The notes: generated from the sequence alone by a model not told the origin. A stretch of DNA of 64,000 nt from Proteus terrae (GCF_003144325.1 NZ_PENS01000018.1:21940-85939), one strand, 5' to 3'. Positions 36,133 through 44,522 are shown, counted from the first letter of the stretch. Translations and numbers: made by a program.

Positions 36133-36165
36133 TCCCCAAAATATCCCCAAAACTCTTCCCCAAAA
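36133..36165. repeat. Triple TCCCCAAAA repeat beside the integrase
   Basis: TCCCCAAAA occurs at 36133, 36144 and 36157, at spacings of 11 and 13 bases, immediately after the int stop. Spacing near one helical turn beside int suggests integrase arm-type binding sites in the left attachment region. That is inference. Confidence 0.5.
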
Positions 36166-36173
36166 CTGTTCAA

Positions 36174-37307
36174 TTAAACAGCAATAATTTGCCATTCTTT
36201 GCCTCTATCGTCGTGGTATTTATCGGTCATATTTTGTGTTTTATGACCCAATAATTTTTGTGTATTAATTCCTTGCTCACGATAAAGTCGCTCAGATAAA
36301 GATCGTTGTTCATGGAAAGTAGGTGCCGTACCTTTTTCCCAAGTTAACCCACATTTATCTCGTGCTTTTTTAAACGTTGTGGTTAATGTATTTGGTGTGA
36401 CTTGTTCACCGCGTTTCGCTTGTGCGGTGGTATGCCGATAATGCACGAGATATTTGCTCACAACTGCATCACGACATTGAGCAACAACATCTCTTAAGGA
36501 GAGATTGATAGCCTCACATTTTAGTGAGAGAGGGATGGCCAACTTACTGCCCGTCTTCTCTTGCTGTATATGTAACATGTCATCCCAAATATCAGAGAAT
36601 TTCATTTTACAGATATCACCGATCCGCTGACCTGTGGTTAAGGCCAGCAACATGCCGCATTGCAGGTAAGGAGGGTGATTCTTGGCTTGCTGATAAATAG
36701 TCCGCCATTCTTCCAATGTCATGCGTTCTCTTTTCACTCGGTTCCGTGGTTGTTTAGTTGCTTTCGCAGGATTGTAACCAGGAGGAACATAGCCAGCATG
36801 TTGAGCTTCTTTAAATACATCAATAAGCACCATGCGAACGACCTGCGCCATTCTTGAATGTCCTAATACTTTGATGGAATCTATTATTTCAGCAATATCT
36901 AATGCTGTTATCTCTTTTAATATTTTCGTACCACAATACTGACGGAATAAATTAATAGGTTTCATTTTTTGTCGATAAGAATTAATTTTTAATTCACCGA
37001 TATCTAATCTTTCTTTTTGAATATCTAAATATTTATCCATCCATATATCGACAGATATTTCAGACTTGTTTGTCTTAATTTTTGATAACCGTTCATTAAT
37101 ACTTAATAACTGTCGAGTATGTTGTTCAGCAATAATTGTATTGGCTTGAATGGCGGTTTCTCTCGCTTCTTGCTCGTCGGTGCCTAAGCTGTGAAATTTA
37201 CCGGTGATGGGGTGTTTATATTGCCAATAAATTTTGCCGTTACGTTTATCTAACTTTCGATATAGATTAGGGATAATAATTTTATGGGTTCGTGGTCGGG
37301 CAGCCAT
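36174..37307 (-). CDS. int: Lambdoid phage integrase (tyrosine recombinase)
   Basis: A 377-residue lambda-type integrase. The N-terminus carries an arm-binding domain (YRKLDKRNGKIYWQYKHPIT), a SAM-like core-binding domain follows, and the catalytic residues are visible: Arg in TTGQRIGD, His-x-x-Arg in FHEQRSLSE, His in LLGHKTQ and the nucleophile Tyr in TDKYHD. It looks intact. It overlaps xis by 26 bases. Location beside icd fits the e14/phage 21 insertion site, though I could not find a second icd end in the window. Confidence 0.93.
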   Translation of the reverse strand: MAARPRTHKIIIPNLYRKLDKRNGKIYWQYKHPITGKFHSLGTDEQEARETAIQANTIIAEQHTRQLLSINERLSKIKTNKSEISVDIWMDKYLDIQKERLDIGELKINSYRQKMKPINLFRQYCGTKILKEITALDIAEIIDSIKVLGHSRMAQVVRMVLIDVFKEAQHAGYVPPGYNPAKATKQPRNRVKRERMTLEEWRTIYQQAKNHPPYLQCGMLLALTTGQRIGDICKMKFSDIWDDMLHIQQEKTGSKLAIPLSLKCEAINLSLRDVVAQCRDAVVSKYLVHYRHTTAQAKRGEQVTPNTLTTTFKKARDKCGLTWEKGTAPTFHEQRSLSERLYREQGINTQKLLGHKTQNMTDKYHDDRGKEWQIIAV

Positions 37308-37533
37308 CTGTAATTATCCTCTTAAGTCGTTCCGTTGATTTAGTAGGAATTTGAGGAAGAGACAGATAACCCACATAACGAGCTTCTCTATCAACCATCC
37401 ACTTGCGGCCAACTTTCATTGCAGGTGGTGCAATAAGGTTATTCTTTGCGTATTTTTGTAATACCGTCATGCAAGGAGAGGCATCTCCAAATTCCAACCT
37501 TGCCCACGCTTCAAGAGTCACCATTCTTGACAT
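37282..37533 (-). CDS. xis: Excisionase
   Basis: An 83-residue protein of the lambda-type excisionase group. It has a winged-helix-like start (MVTLEAWARLEFGD), the conserved PPAMKVGRKWMVDREARYV segment and a basic tail. Its end overlaps int, the usual arrangement. A GAGAAAA site precedes the ATG. Confidence 0.88.
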   Translation of the reverse strand: MSRMVTLEAWARLEFGDASPCMTVLQKYAKNNLIAPPAMKVGRKWMVDREARYVGYLSLPQIPTKSTERLKRIITDGCPTTNP

Positions 37534-37618
37534 ATTTTCTCTCCATACTGCCGTATACTGTTTAAATAGACGTTAATAATGCTGGTGGTATTTATTTAAA
37601 CTTTTTAGAACTGTTTAT

Positions 37619-38143
37619 TTAGCTCCTTTTACTTAATTCATTAAATCTACGTAAAAATAAAACTTTGGCTTGTAGTGGGGTTAATGGATTAACAATAAAA
37701 TCACTCGTAGGAATACCTTCAAGCATTAGCCAATTACTACCCACATCAATTTCTAAATCTCGTTTTTCGGTTGCTAACATCATTAAGTCGGCTAAATGAA
37801 CGGCGTCCGATATAACGGGTGGTAAGTTATATTTTTGACGAATAACAGCATCAATTCTTTTTTCTATCTCTTTATATTCAGGTAATAGCTTTTTAAGTGG
37901 TGATGGCAGATCTTTGACATAGGCCTCACTGGCATCATGAAGTAAGGCTTCTAAAGCATATTCAGGAGCAACTAAATAGCTGACATATACCGAGTGTTGA
38001 GCAACAGAATAGAAATTATCAATCTGTCCATTAAAGCGACATTCATTAGCTAAACCCGTCGCAATGTCTTGAATATCTATATCCTCGATCCGTACATCGA
38101 GGTAATAGAAGTGCTTATTAGTTGCTGTTGCAATATAAGACAT
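37619..38143 (-). CDS. Prophage HD-domain hydrolase (YfdR-like)
   Basis: A 174-residue HD-superfamily protein close to E. coli YfdR of prophage CPS-53, a probable 5'-deoxynucleotidase. Metal-binding residues appear as HSVYVSYLV and LLHDASEAY. I choose the ATG at 38143 because GGAGAG lies just upstream; the frame extends 12 codons further. It is the first gene of the leftward operon, followed by xis and int. Confidence 0.85.
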   Translation of the reverse strand: MSYIATATNKHFYYLDVRIEDIDIQDIATGLANECRFNGQIDNFYSVAQHSVYVSYLVAPEYALEALLHDASEAYVKDLPSPLKKLLPEYKEIEKRIDAVIRQKYNLPPVISDAVHLADLMMLATEKRDLEIDVGSNWLMLEGIPTSDFIVNPLTPLQAKVLFLRRFNELSKRS

Positions 38144-38424
38144 TATTCTCTCCACATAATTTAAGTAATAAAGATTCATCTCGAATTAATCGAGATGAAA
38201 TTTCCCTGATGTTGGTTAATGGTAAATTTAAATAAAAATTTATTTTTTGATGTTTCAATTATTGAACTTGATTATTGTTTACCTCAAGTTGTGGCGGTTT
38301 CTACTGTTTCCCAACAGACAGAAACTATTTCTCTTCACATGAAAATTTTTATTAAGGTGTTTTCACACACATAATTGAATTAGATATTAATCATAATGTA
38401 ACTCATCCTACACCGCATACTTAA

Positions 38425-38479
38425 AATGTAGGATAACCAACATTGGTGTGTCAAGTGTTTTTGTAGGAAATCTTACATT
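38425..38479. promoter_or_regulatory. Left operator pair (CI/Cro sites)
   Basis: Two 20-base near-palindromes of the form NNTGTAGGANNTCNTACANN lie at 38425-38444 and 38460-38479. They match the three sites on the other side of cI, and sit upstream of the leftward operon, as OL does in lambda. Confidence 0.7.
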
Positions 38480-38493
38480 GGTATGTGATGGTA

Positions 38494-38519
38494 ATAAAAA
38501 ATCCTCCGAAGAGGATCCT
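38494..38519 (-). terminator. Terminator after cI
   Basis: On the minus strand GGATCCTC-TTCG-GAGGAT is followed by TTTTTT; a UUCG-loop terminator just past the repressor stop. Confidence 0.85.
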
Positions 38520-38539
38520 TTTATCTATGAGATAGGAAA

Positions 38540-39187
38540 TTATGGTAAATGAGCTATTTTGGCATCCACAACAACACCCACAATTTTACAATTTCCATTG
38601 ATTGGTATTAAGCGGTATTGAGGATTTAATGGTTTTAAGTAATGGTTGCCTGCGTCTACGATGTACTGCTTAAATGTAACTTCATTTTCAGATTCTAATT
38701 TAGCGACAACTAGCTTGCCACTAACAACCTCTACTGCGGGATCTACTAATATAATCATCCCTTCAGGAATACTTAGTCCAGAAGGAGAGGTCATAGAATC
38801 TCCTTTTACTTCTAGCCAAAATGATTCTTCGGAACAATGCACAGTTGTCTCATACCATGTATCGATTGATTTTCTATGATATGGCTCTACGGCCTCAGAC
38901 CAATTCCCAGCGCTTACCCAGCTAATTAAAGGGTATTCACCACTAGATCTATTAAATTTTAAAAACGAAACATTAGAAATAGGATCTTCTTTTCCATCAA
39001 CAAGCCAAATAGGGCTTGTTTCAAGAGCACTCGCTAATGCTTGAAGATTAGCGCCATTGGGTTGATAGTCACCTTTTTCCCAACCAGTAACAGTTACACG
39101 ATTGACTCCAGCTTTTTTAGCTAGAGCCTGTTGTGTCATTTTCAGCTCAAGGCGTCTTTGTTTAATTCGTTCGCTCATTTCTTTCAT
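38540..39187 (-). CDS. Phage CI-type repressor with LexA-like protease domain
   Basis: A 215-residue lysogeny repressor. The N-terminal Cro/CI helix-turn-helix is MTQQALAKKAGVNRVTVTGWEKG. The C-terminal S24 peptidase domain has the Ala-Gly cleavage site in WVSAGNWSE, the nucleophile Ser in VKGDSMTSP and the Lys in LVVAKLE. It should therefore be self-cleaved with RecA, making the prophage SOS-inducible. Start at 39187 or 39178 is uncertain; an operator overlaps the first. Confidence 0.92.
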   Translation of the reverse strand: MKEMSERIKQRRLELKMTQQALAKKAGVNRVTVTGWEKGDYQPNGANLQALASALETSPIWLVDGKEDPISNVSFLKFNRSSGEYPLISWVSAGNWSEAVEPYHRKSIDTWYETTVHCSEESFWLEVKGDSMTSPSGLSIPEGMIILVDPAVEVVSGKLVVAKLESENEVTFKQYIVDAGNHYLKPLNPQYRLIPINGNCKIVGVVVDAKIAHLP

Positions 39188-39252
39188 GTAGGAAAGCCTA
39201 CCACATTCCAAATGTAAGAATCTTGACATTTAAATGTAAGATATCCTACATT
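39185..39252. promoter_or_regulatory. Right operator triplet (CI/Cro sites)
   Basis: Three 20-base sites lie between the divergent cI and cro genes: 39185-39204 (weakest), 39211-39230 and 39233-39252. The last, AATGTAAGATATCCTACATT, is an almost perfect palindrome. The layout copies lambda OR1-OR3. Confidence 0.75.
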
Positions 39253-39290
39253 ATGTGCGTGTGAATTATTCACTTACCAAAGGATTACAA

Positions 39291-39485
39291 ATGAAGAAAA
39301 AAGATGTAATCACGTTTTTTGGTGGTACGTGTAAAACAGCAAAAGCCCTCGGTATTAAACATCCTTCGGTGTGTGGTTGGGGATATATCATTCCTAAAGT
39401 AAGGGCGTATGAAATAGAAAAAATCACCAAGGGAAAACTTAAATATAACCCTGAACTTTATAGAAAAAATACCAAAACAGCATAA
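39291..39485 (+). CDS. Cro-like repressor
   Basis: A 64-residue DNA-binding protein with helix-turn-helix TCKTAKALGIKHPSVCGW, divergent from cI. I choose the ATG at 39291 because AAGGA lies 6 bases before it. Position and size identify it as Cro, the early-phase repressor. Confidence 0.85.
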   Translation: MKKKDVITFFGGTCKTAKALGIKHPSVCGWGYIIPKVRAYEIEKITKGKLKYNPELYRKNTKTA

Positions 39486-39522
39486 GGCAATTAACTACCA
39501 ATAAAAGATAGAGCAGGTAGAT

Positions 39523-39999
39523 ATGAGCAAACATTCAATTAAAGAAGTTATTAAAGAAATGTGCAAAGCACTGCCGGGTGGACGTTCTGCTATGGCAGGG
39601 GCTTTAGGTATGTCACTCGAGACGTTTAATAACAAGTTATACGAAAAAAATGGCTGTCGTTTCTTTGATATCGATGAACAAGAAGCCATGGAAGACATTT
39701 CGGGCACTAAGTTGCTGGTGGAATATCACCTAGAACGTCATGGCATGAGTGCATTACCGAAAATAGAAGCAGAAAAGATAGACCAAGTAGAGCTATTTGA
39801 TATGCGAATGACATTGGCTGCTATGCAAGGATCACTCGCCGTTTTAATTCAAGAAAGCCTTGTTGATGGTGTTTTAACGGATGAAGAAATAGGGCGTATT
39901 TATCGAAAAACAGGGAAAGTTTTTGCGTATGCAATTGGGTTCTTGGATTCACTGAAAGTGTTATACGGTGAAAAACAGGAAGCGACTAAGAAAGGGTGA
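39523..39999 (+). CDS. CII-type phage regulator (CP76 family)
   Basis: A 158-residue protein resembling YmfL and other regulators of the Phage_CP76 family, which take the place of CII in many enterobacterial lambdoid phages. The N-terminus (ALPGGRSAMAGALGMS) looks like the DNA-binding part, followed by the conserved DIDEQEAMEDISG. It follows cro by 37 bases. Confidence 0.8.
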   Translation: MSKHSIKEVIKEMCKALPGGRSAMAGALGMSLETFNNKLYEKNGCRFFDIDEQEAMEDISGTKLLVEYHLERHGMSALPKIEAEKIDQVELFDMRMTLAAMQGSLAVLIQESLVDGVLTDEEIGRIYRKTGKVFAYAIGFLDSLKVLYGEKQEATKKG

Positions 40000-40061
40000 A
40001 GCCAAAGGTATACGGCCTCTGGCTTCGGTTGCCAATTTCAATGATGTGAAGAGAAATAAGC

Positions 40062-40271
40062 ATGAGTAGATTAGTGCATCTAATACCTAAAAAGCAATTT
40101 TGCTGTTTACCCTTAACTAAAGAGGGAACATTTCGCTATGTAGAAAGCATACCGAGTGACAATCGATCACACAACTACCGAAAAAATATCGATTTGGTAG
40201 ATAAGAGGACACTGAAAAAGTCATGGGCTGATTTCTATTTCTTGAGTGGAGGAAAATGCAATGCGAAATGA
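40062..40271 (+). CDS. Small phage protein of unknown function
   Basis: A 69-residue basic protein with an acceptable ribosome site (AGAGA). I do not recognise it. It overlaps the start of the next small gene by 11 bases, as is common in the early region of lambdoid phages. Confidence 0.6.
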   Translation: MSRLVHLIPKKQFCCLPLTKEGTFRYVESIPSDNRSHNYRKNIDLVDKRTLKKSWADFYFLSGGKCNAK

Positions 40272-40440
40272 AGATCCCAATTGTCTTGATCGCTATTACA
40301 GAAACCCTCGAGGGCTCCTTGTTCATGTCATTCGTTATGATCGAGAAAAACAGCGCGTTATTTTTATGATTGATGGTTGTGAATACGAACAATGCGAGCC
40401 GATTCAAAGATTTAAAGAGAGATATACCCGAGTTAAGTGA
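40261..40440 (+). CDS. DUF4222-like phage protein
   Basis: A 59-residue protein with the pattern DRYYRNPRGLLVHVIRYD, typical of DUF4222 proteins in enterobacterial prophages. The ATG at 40261 is preceded by GGAGG at 8 bases. The function is unknown. The neighbouring replication gene starts 8 bases later. Confidence 0.75.
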   Translation: MRNEDPNCLDRYYRNPRGLLVHVIRYDREKQRVIFMIDGCEYEQCEPIQRFKERYTRVK

Positions 40441-40448
40441 GGCCTCCT

Positions 40449-41498
40449 ATGAGTGTTAAATTATCTAGTTATGTTTGGGATGGTTGCGCCCATGCAGGTT
40501 TAAAACTCACATCAGTCGCTATCATGGCAAGATTAGCTGATTTTTCTAATGATGAAGGTATTTGTTGGCCTTCTGTTGTGACAATTGCTCGTCAAATTGG
40601 TGCGGGTGAAAGCACGGTGCGCACAGCAATAAAACAGTTGGAAAAAGAAGGGTGGTTAACCAGCGAAAAGCGTAGAAAAGGCAATCGTAACGCAAGCAAT
40701 ATCTATCAGCTGAATGTAGAGAAACTATACCAATCAGCAAAGAAATCGCTTTCTCAACCAACAAAATCTGACGTGTCAAAACCTGACCCATCAAAATTTG
40801 TTGCATCAAATTCTGTTCCCTCAAAATCGAGCAAAAATAGGGATTTTGAACCGCCAGCTCCTGAGGGCGATCCATCAGTAACTTCAAAATATGATCCATC
40901 AATAAATTATTCTTCGTCGCAGAATTCTGACGCATTCAGCGACCAGCCGAAAATGGATTTTTTAACACGTTATCCAGAGGCGGTTATTTATAGCGCCAAT
41001 TTTCAAAAATGGGGCTCCGCTGACGATTTGAAGTGCGCTAAATGGCTATTCAGCCGTAAATGTGAAGTGTTTCAAGAGATGGGATTAAAAACGCCTAAAG
41101 AGCCCAATTTCACTGATTGGGCTAATGATATTCGCTTAATGACAACGATTGATGGGCATACTCACAAAGAAATTTGCCAGTTTTATAAACGAATTACGCA
41201 AGATGATTTTTGGAAAAAGAATGTTCAGTGTCCTCGTACACTCAGGGCTCAATGGGATGATTTAACCTTACGTTTGGCGGGTAAGAAAAAAATCACCATC
41301 GACTCCGTAGAGCGTGATGAAACATTCCGGCTCATCTGGGGTACAGGTTGGAAACCTAAAAATAAAATCCAAGAATTAGCCGCTATTCAGGCTAAGAAAA
41401 ATGGTCTAGGCCGAATGAATGAGGTTGCAGGTTTAGCTGCGTGGCGAGGTATTTGGCAACAAGTCGCAGAACAAGTTGCTCAGGAAGTTTTGCTATAA
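40449..41498 (+). CDS. Phage replication protein with N-terminal helix-turn-helix
   Basis: A 349-residue protein in the place of lambda gene O. Residues about 15-75 form a winged helix (CWPSVVTIARQIGAGESTVRT with KQLEKEGWL). A Ser/Pro/Lys-rich linker with several KSDPSK-like repeats follows, then a helical C-terminal domain (NFTDWANDIRLM ... FWKKNVQCPRTLRAQWDDL) like the DnaT-type primosome part of phage replication proteins. It probably binds the phage origin and recruits host replication proteins. No separate helicase-loader gene is seen. Confidence 0.78.
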   Translation: MSVKLSSYVWDGCAHAGLKLTSVAIMARLADFSNDEGICWPSVVTIARQIGAGESTVRTAIKQLEKEGWLTSEKRRKGNRNASNIYQLNVEKLYQSAKKSLSQPTKSDVSKPDPSKFVASNSVPSKSSKNRDFEPPAPEGDPSVTSKYDPSINYSSSQNSDAFSDQPKMDFLTRYPEAVIYSANFQKWGSADDLKCAKWLFSRKCEVFQEMGLKTPKEPNFTDWANDIRLMTTIDGHTHKEICQFYKRITQDDFWKKNVQCPRTLRAQWDDLTLRLAGKKKITIDSVERDETFRLIWGTGWKPKNKIQELAAIQAKKNGLGRMNEVAGLAAWRGIWQQVAEQVAQEVLL

Positions 41499-41519
41499 AC
41501 GAGAGTGGAGAAAAATAAC

Positions 41520-42326
41520 ATGAATGGACTAATTGTTATTGATGGTGTTCAAATTCGTCGAGATACCGCAGGGCGTTATTGTTTAAATGATCTTCATCGA
41601 GTCTCAGGTGGTGAAAAACGGCATCAACCATCGAATTGGAGTGCTTTGACTCAAACTAAAGAGTTGGTTGATGAAATTTCAACCGCTCCTGAGATCACAG
41701 GAGCGGTTCCCATAGTGACCATTGTTGGTGGGCTTAACCAAGGAACATATGTTTGCAAAGAATTAGTGTATGCCTATGCAATGTGGATAAGCTCATCATT
41801 TCATTTAAAAGTGATCCGTACTTTTGATGCATTGATAACACAGCAACACGGCGAAAAGTTAGCCGATAAAGTTCAAGCTGGGGTTATATTGCTTGAATCG
41901 ATGGCTAAGAGCCTGAATTTCTCAAACTCTTCAAAATTAGGGGCGTATCAAAAATTACAAGCCATGGCAGGCTTACCCGAATTAGCCCCTGTGTATGCGA
42001 TTGATGCGCCAAGCGGATCAATGGATGGTTCAAGTCGTCCAACAGTAGCTTTATCAACACTGATTAGAAAACATCAATTACCTATTTCAGCGCAACAAGC
42101 TTATAAGCGGTTGGCCGATCTCGGCATTGTTGAACGTTTATCTCGTCCAAGTACGAAAACCGCAAACAAAGTGAAAGAGTTCTGGTCAGTGACTGCGCGG
42201 GGCTGCCAGTTTGGGAAGAACATGACCAGCCCTAATAATCCTCGTGAAACCCAACCCCATTTCTTTGAAAGTAAAACGGATGAATTGATCCGTATGGTGA
42301 TGCTGAATAAACAGGTGAGTGCATGA
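41520..42326 (+). CDS. KilA-N domain phage protein
   Basis: A 268-residue protein with an N-terminal KilA-N DNA-binding domain (NDLHRVSGGEKRHQPSNW and YVCKELVYAYAMWISSSFHLKVIRTF split in two blocks). Its C-terminal antirepressor-like part includes STLIRKHQLPIS and the motif FWSVTARG. The ATG at 41520 has GGAG upstream. It may be an antirepressor or early regulator; its stop overlaps the next gene (ATGA). Confidence 0.82.
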   Translation: MNGLIVIDGVQIRRDTAGRYCLNDLHRVSGGEKRHQPSNWSALTQTKELVDEISTAPEITGAVPIVTIVGGLNQGTYVCKELVYAYAMWISSSFHLKVIRTFDALITQQHGEKLADKVQAGVILLESMAKSLNFSNSSKLGAYQKLQAMAGLPELAPVYAIDAPSGSMDGSSRPTVALSTLIRKHQLPISAQQAYKRLADLGIVERLSRPSTKTANKVKEFWSVTARGCQFGKNMTSPNNPRETQPHFFESKTDELIRMVMLNKQVSA

Positions 42327-43348
42327 AATTATTGTTAACACCCTATATTCAGTCCGATCTTGGTGTTGTTTTATTGAAGCCTGAAGCGGAGTTGTTTGAG
42401 CAACTTAAACAACATTCTCGTGTGATTATTAGTGATGTACCAAAGAGTTTAAATAAATGGCCTTCTGGTGAATTAACAGAGAACGAACAACCATTATTGA
42501 ATAACAAGGACATTATTGGCTTTTTGAATAATGAAAAAGTGATCCAAGCTATGGGCGGGCTGGTATCGATGAATATGTGGATAGGCAGAAATATCCATTG
42601 CTGCCAGATCAACGATGAACATGACAGTTATCATCATCATGAATTAACAACCACATGGCATAAAGACGGTGTGATACGGACTTGTTGGTATCATGATAAT
42701 CATATTCACAATTCATCGGCGGGGTGGGTTGCTGAATTAGCGTATAAAAATCGTATTGCTTGGATGATAGACACTATTCGCAGTCGTTTGAGATTAGATG
42801 ATAGCCATTCGCTGACGATACCTGATTTTTTTGCTTTTGCTGTGATGCATAAACTGGTTGATAAATTACCTGATGCTATATTGCGCCGTATCTTAAATTG
42901 GCCTGATAAAACTAAAGAGCGCAGGGTGCATGGCGGTTTTCCTGAAGCTGATATTGTTCCAAATGAAGTGACAGCACTATCAGCAATGAATGCGCGTTTA
43001 GATGCCATAAAACCCGTTATTAATGTGACTGTCGATCCGGAACCTCCAGCCTCATTTCTTCTTAAACCTAAAATGCACCGTTGGGAGAATTCCCAATGGC
43101 TTCAATGGGTAAAAACACAGCCATGTTGTGTTTGCGGACAACAAGCTGATGATCCACATCATATCATCGGCCATGGTATGGGAGGCATGGGAACGAAAGC
43201 TCATGACTTATTCACTATTCCATTATGTCGTCAACATCATGATGAATTGCATCGTGATCCGAAATTGTGGGAAGCCAATTATGGTAACCAAATCGAATTG
43301 TTATTTTCTTTTTTAAACCGTTCATTAGGAATAGGAGCATTGGTTTAA
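42323..43348 (+). CDS. DUF968 phage protein with HNH-like domain
   Basis: A 341-residue protein of the DUF968 family common in prophage early regions. The C-terminal part has an HNH-like zinc motif: CCVCGQQADDPHHI, GMGTKAHDLFTIPLC and RQHHDELH. A nuclease or recombination role is suspected but not proven for the family. It is coupled to the KilA-N gene by a 4-base overlap and followed by the Q-like gene. Confidence 0.85.
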   Translation: MKLLLTPYIQSDLGVVLLKPEAELFEQLKQHSRVIISDVPKSLNKWPSGELTENEQPLLNNKDIIGFLNNEKVIQAMGGLVSMNMWIGRNIHCCQINDEHDSYHHHELTTTWHKDGVIRTCWYHDNHIHNSSAGWVAELAYKNRIAWMIDTIRSRLRLDDSHSLTIPDFFAFAVMHKLVDKLPDAILRRILNWPDKTKERRVHGGFPEADIVPNEVTALSAMNARLDAIKPVINVTVDPEPPASFLLKPKMHRWENSQWLQWVKTQPCCVCGQQADDPHHIIGHGMGGMGTKAHDLFTIPLCRQHHDELHRDPKLWEANYGNQIELLFSFLNRSLGIGALV

Positions 43349-43375
43349 CGTGTATACGGCCCGGGGAGTCTAAGT

Positions 43376-43774
43376 ATGAGAGATATGCAGGAAGTTTTAT
43401 CGCGTTGGGGAGCGTGGTCAGCTAATGAGGGAAATAGTATCGATTACTCATCAATTGCCGCAGGTTTTAAAGGATTAATTCCAAGCTCAAGACGAAACCG
43501 AGAGCAATGTTCAGATGATGATGGCTTAAAAATAAATAAAGCGGTATTACATTTAAAGGTAAATAATAGTTACTTGTTTCAATTGGTTATTATGTACTAT
43601 GTAAAGAATTATCCTTTGCGTTCAATGGCTTCAAAACTCGGCATTTCTCATAACGAAGTGGCTAAGCGATTGCAGACAGCGGAAGGATTTATTGAGGGAT
43701 GTCTATCGGTTGATAACGTAAAATTAGACATGGATAAAATAATTAGAAAACACCACATTTACAGTCTTGCGTAA
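43376..43774 (+). CDS. Q-like antiterminator
   Basis: A 132-residue protein of the Phage_antitermQ family (phage 82 Q type), which lets RNA polymerase read through into late genes. Visible are the N-terminus VLSRWGAWSANEG, the segment YYVKNYPLRSMASKLGIS (helix-turn-helix-like) and RLQTAEGFIEG near the end. In an intact phage the late promoter, lysis and structural genes would follow; here a cold-shock gene comes next. A second, diverged copy lies at 62381. Confidence 0.87.
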   Translation: MRDMQEVLSRWGAWSANEGNSIDYSSIAAGFKGLIPSSRRNREQCSDDDGLKINKAVLHLKVNNSYLFQLVIMYYVKNYPLRSMASKLGISHNEVAKRLQTAEGFIEGCLSVDNVKLDMDKIIRKHHIYSLA

Positions 43775-43780
43775 TTACAA

Positions 43781-43798
43781 AACACAATATATTGTGTT
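43781..43798. repeat. Perfect 18-base palindrome after the Q-like gene
   Basis: AACACAATATATTGTGTT reads identically on both strands. It is 6 bases past the Q stop, in a 340-base gap. It has no T tract and so is more like a protein-binding site than a terminator. Confidence 0.6.
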
Positions 43799-44114
43799 AA
43801 TGATAGTTTTGATGTTACACCTCTTATCAATTAAAAACCTCGTGAGTATAGCGGGGTTGTATTTTTTATAGGTCTACTTAAGCTGATTTATAGTTAAAAA
43901 ATAAAGTTTGCTATCTGAATTTTTCTATGGCTTAATAGCGTCACTGGTTTGGAAGTACAGACCTATTTATGTTAGTAAGTTTAAAGTTGTTCCCGTTTAG
44001 CGTTATCCTCGATACCTCTTCATTGTGAATTCCTTCTAATTAATTCCCATAAGTAAAAATACAAAACAAACCGCATATGCCTTATGGCAAATTAAATAAA
44101 TTAAAGGAAATTCT

Positions 44115-44327
44115 ATGTCTAATACAATGACTGGTACAGTAAAATGGTTCGATGAAGGTAAAGGTTTTGGTTTTATTACTCCAGCTGATGGCAGCAAAGA
44201 TGTCTTCGTACATTTCTCTGCAATCCAAAGTGATAGCTTCAAAACATTAGCGGAAGGCCAACAAGTTTCATTCACCATGGAAAATGGTATGAAAGGCCCA
44301 GCAGCAGGCAACGTGGTGGCTCTCTAA
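44115..44327 (+). CDS. Cold-shock protein of the CspA family
   Basis: A 70-residue RNA chaperone. The RNA-binding motifs KGFGFI and VFVHF are intact, and the length and sequence are close to E. coli CspA. The leader upstream is over 100 bases and AT-rich, as in other csp genes, but I see no cold box. Cold-shock genes often lie in this part of lambdoid prophages. A small Cys-rich ORF starts right after it. Confidence 0.93.
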   Translation: MSNTMTGTVKWFDEGKGFGFITPADGSKDVFVHFSAIQSDSFKTLAEGQQVSFTMENGMKGPAAGNVVAL

Positions 44328-44334
44328 AGGCGCT

Positions 44335-44475
44335 ATTACTATTCGCCTCTATTTTAAATGCCCTTGTTGTAGCAGTTCACAATATAGAACATCACAATTT
44401 GATGTCACAGTGAACAATCCACACGGCGCAAAATGTATCTTTTGCAAAAGTGTGATGACAGCTCAAATGAGTTGA
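44335..44475 (+). CDS. Small zinc-ribbon-like ORF with no ATG/GTG/TTG start
   Basis: A 46-codon frame downstream of csp encodes FKCPCC ... AKCIFCK, a CPxC-x(22)-CxxC pattern typical of a zinc ribbon. The frame is open from just after a stop at 44290 but has no ATG, GTG or TTG before the cysteines. ATT codons lie at 44335 and 44341 behind TAAAGG, which overlaps the csp stop. It could start at ATT or be reached by a +1 shift at the csp stop codon. The frame, spacing and terminator behind it argue that it is real. Confidence 0.55.
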   Translation: MTIRLYFKCPCCSSSQYRTSQFDVTVNNPHGAKCIFCKSVMTAQMS

Positions 44476-44496
44476 GCATTAAATAGTTGAATATAC

Positions 44497-44522
44497 AAAA
44501 CCTCGCTTCGGCGGGGTTTTTT
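44497..44522 (+). terminator. Terminator after csp and the zinc-ribbon ORF
   Basis: AAAACCTCGC-TTCG-GCGGGGTTTTTT: a ten-pair stem with one G-T pair, a UUCG loop and a T tract. Confidence 0.92.

Noticed and set aside
43985..44005. GTTCCCGTTTA matching the icd terminator region
   Set aside because: Only 11 bases match the sequence after icd; this is too short to call an attachment repeat.
43990..44114. Cold box in the csp leader
   Set aside because: The leader is long and AT-rich but I could not find a clear cold-box sequence.
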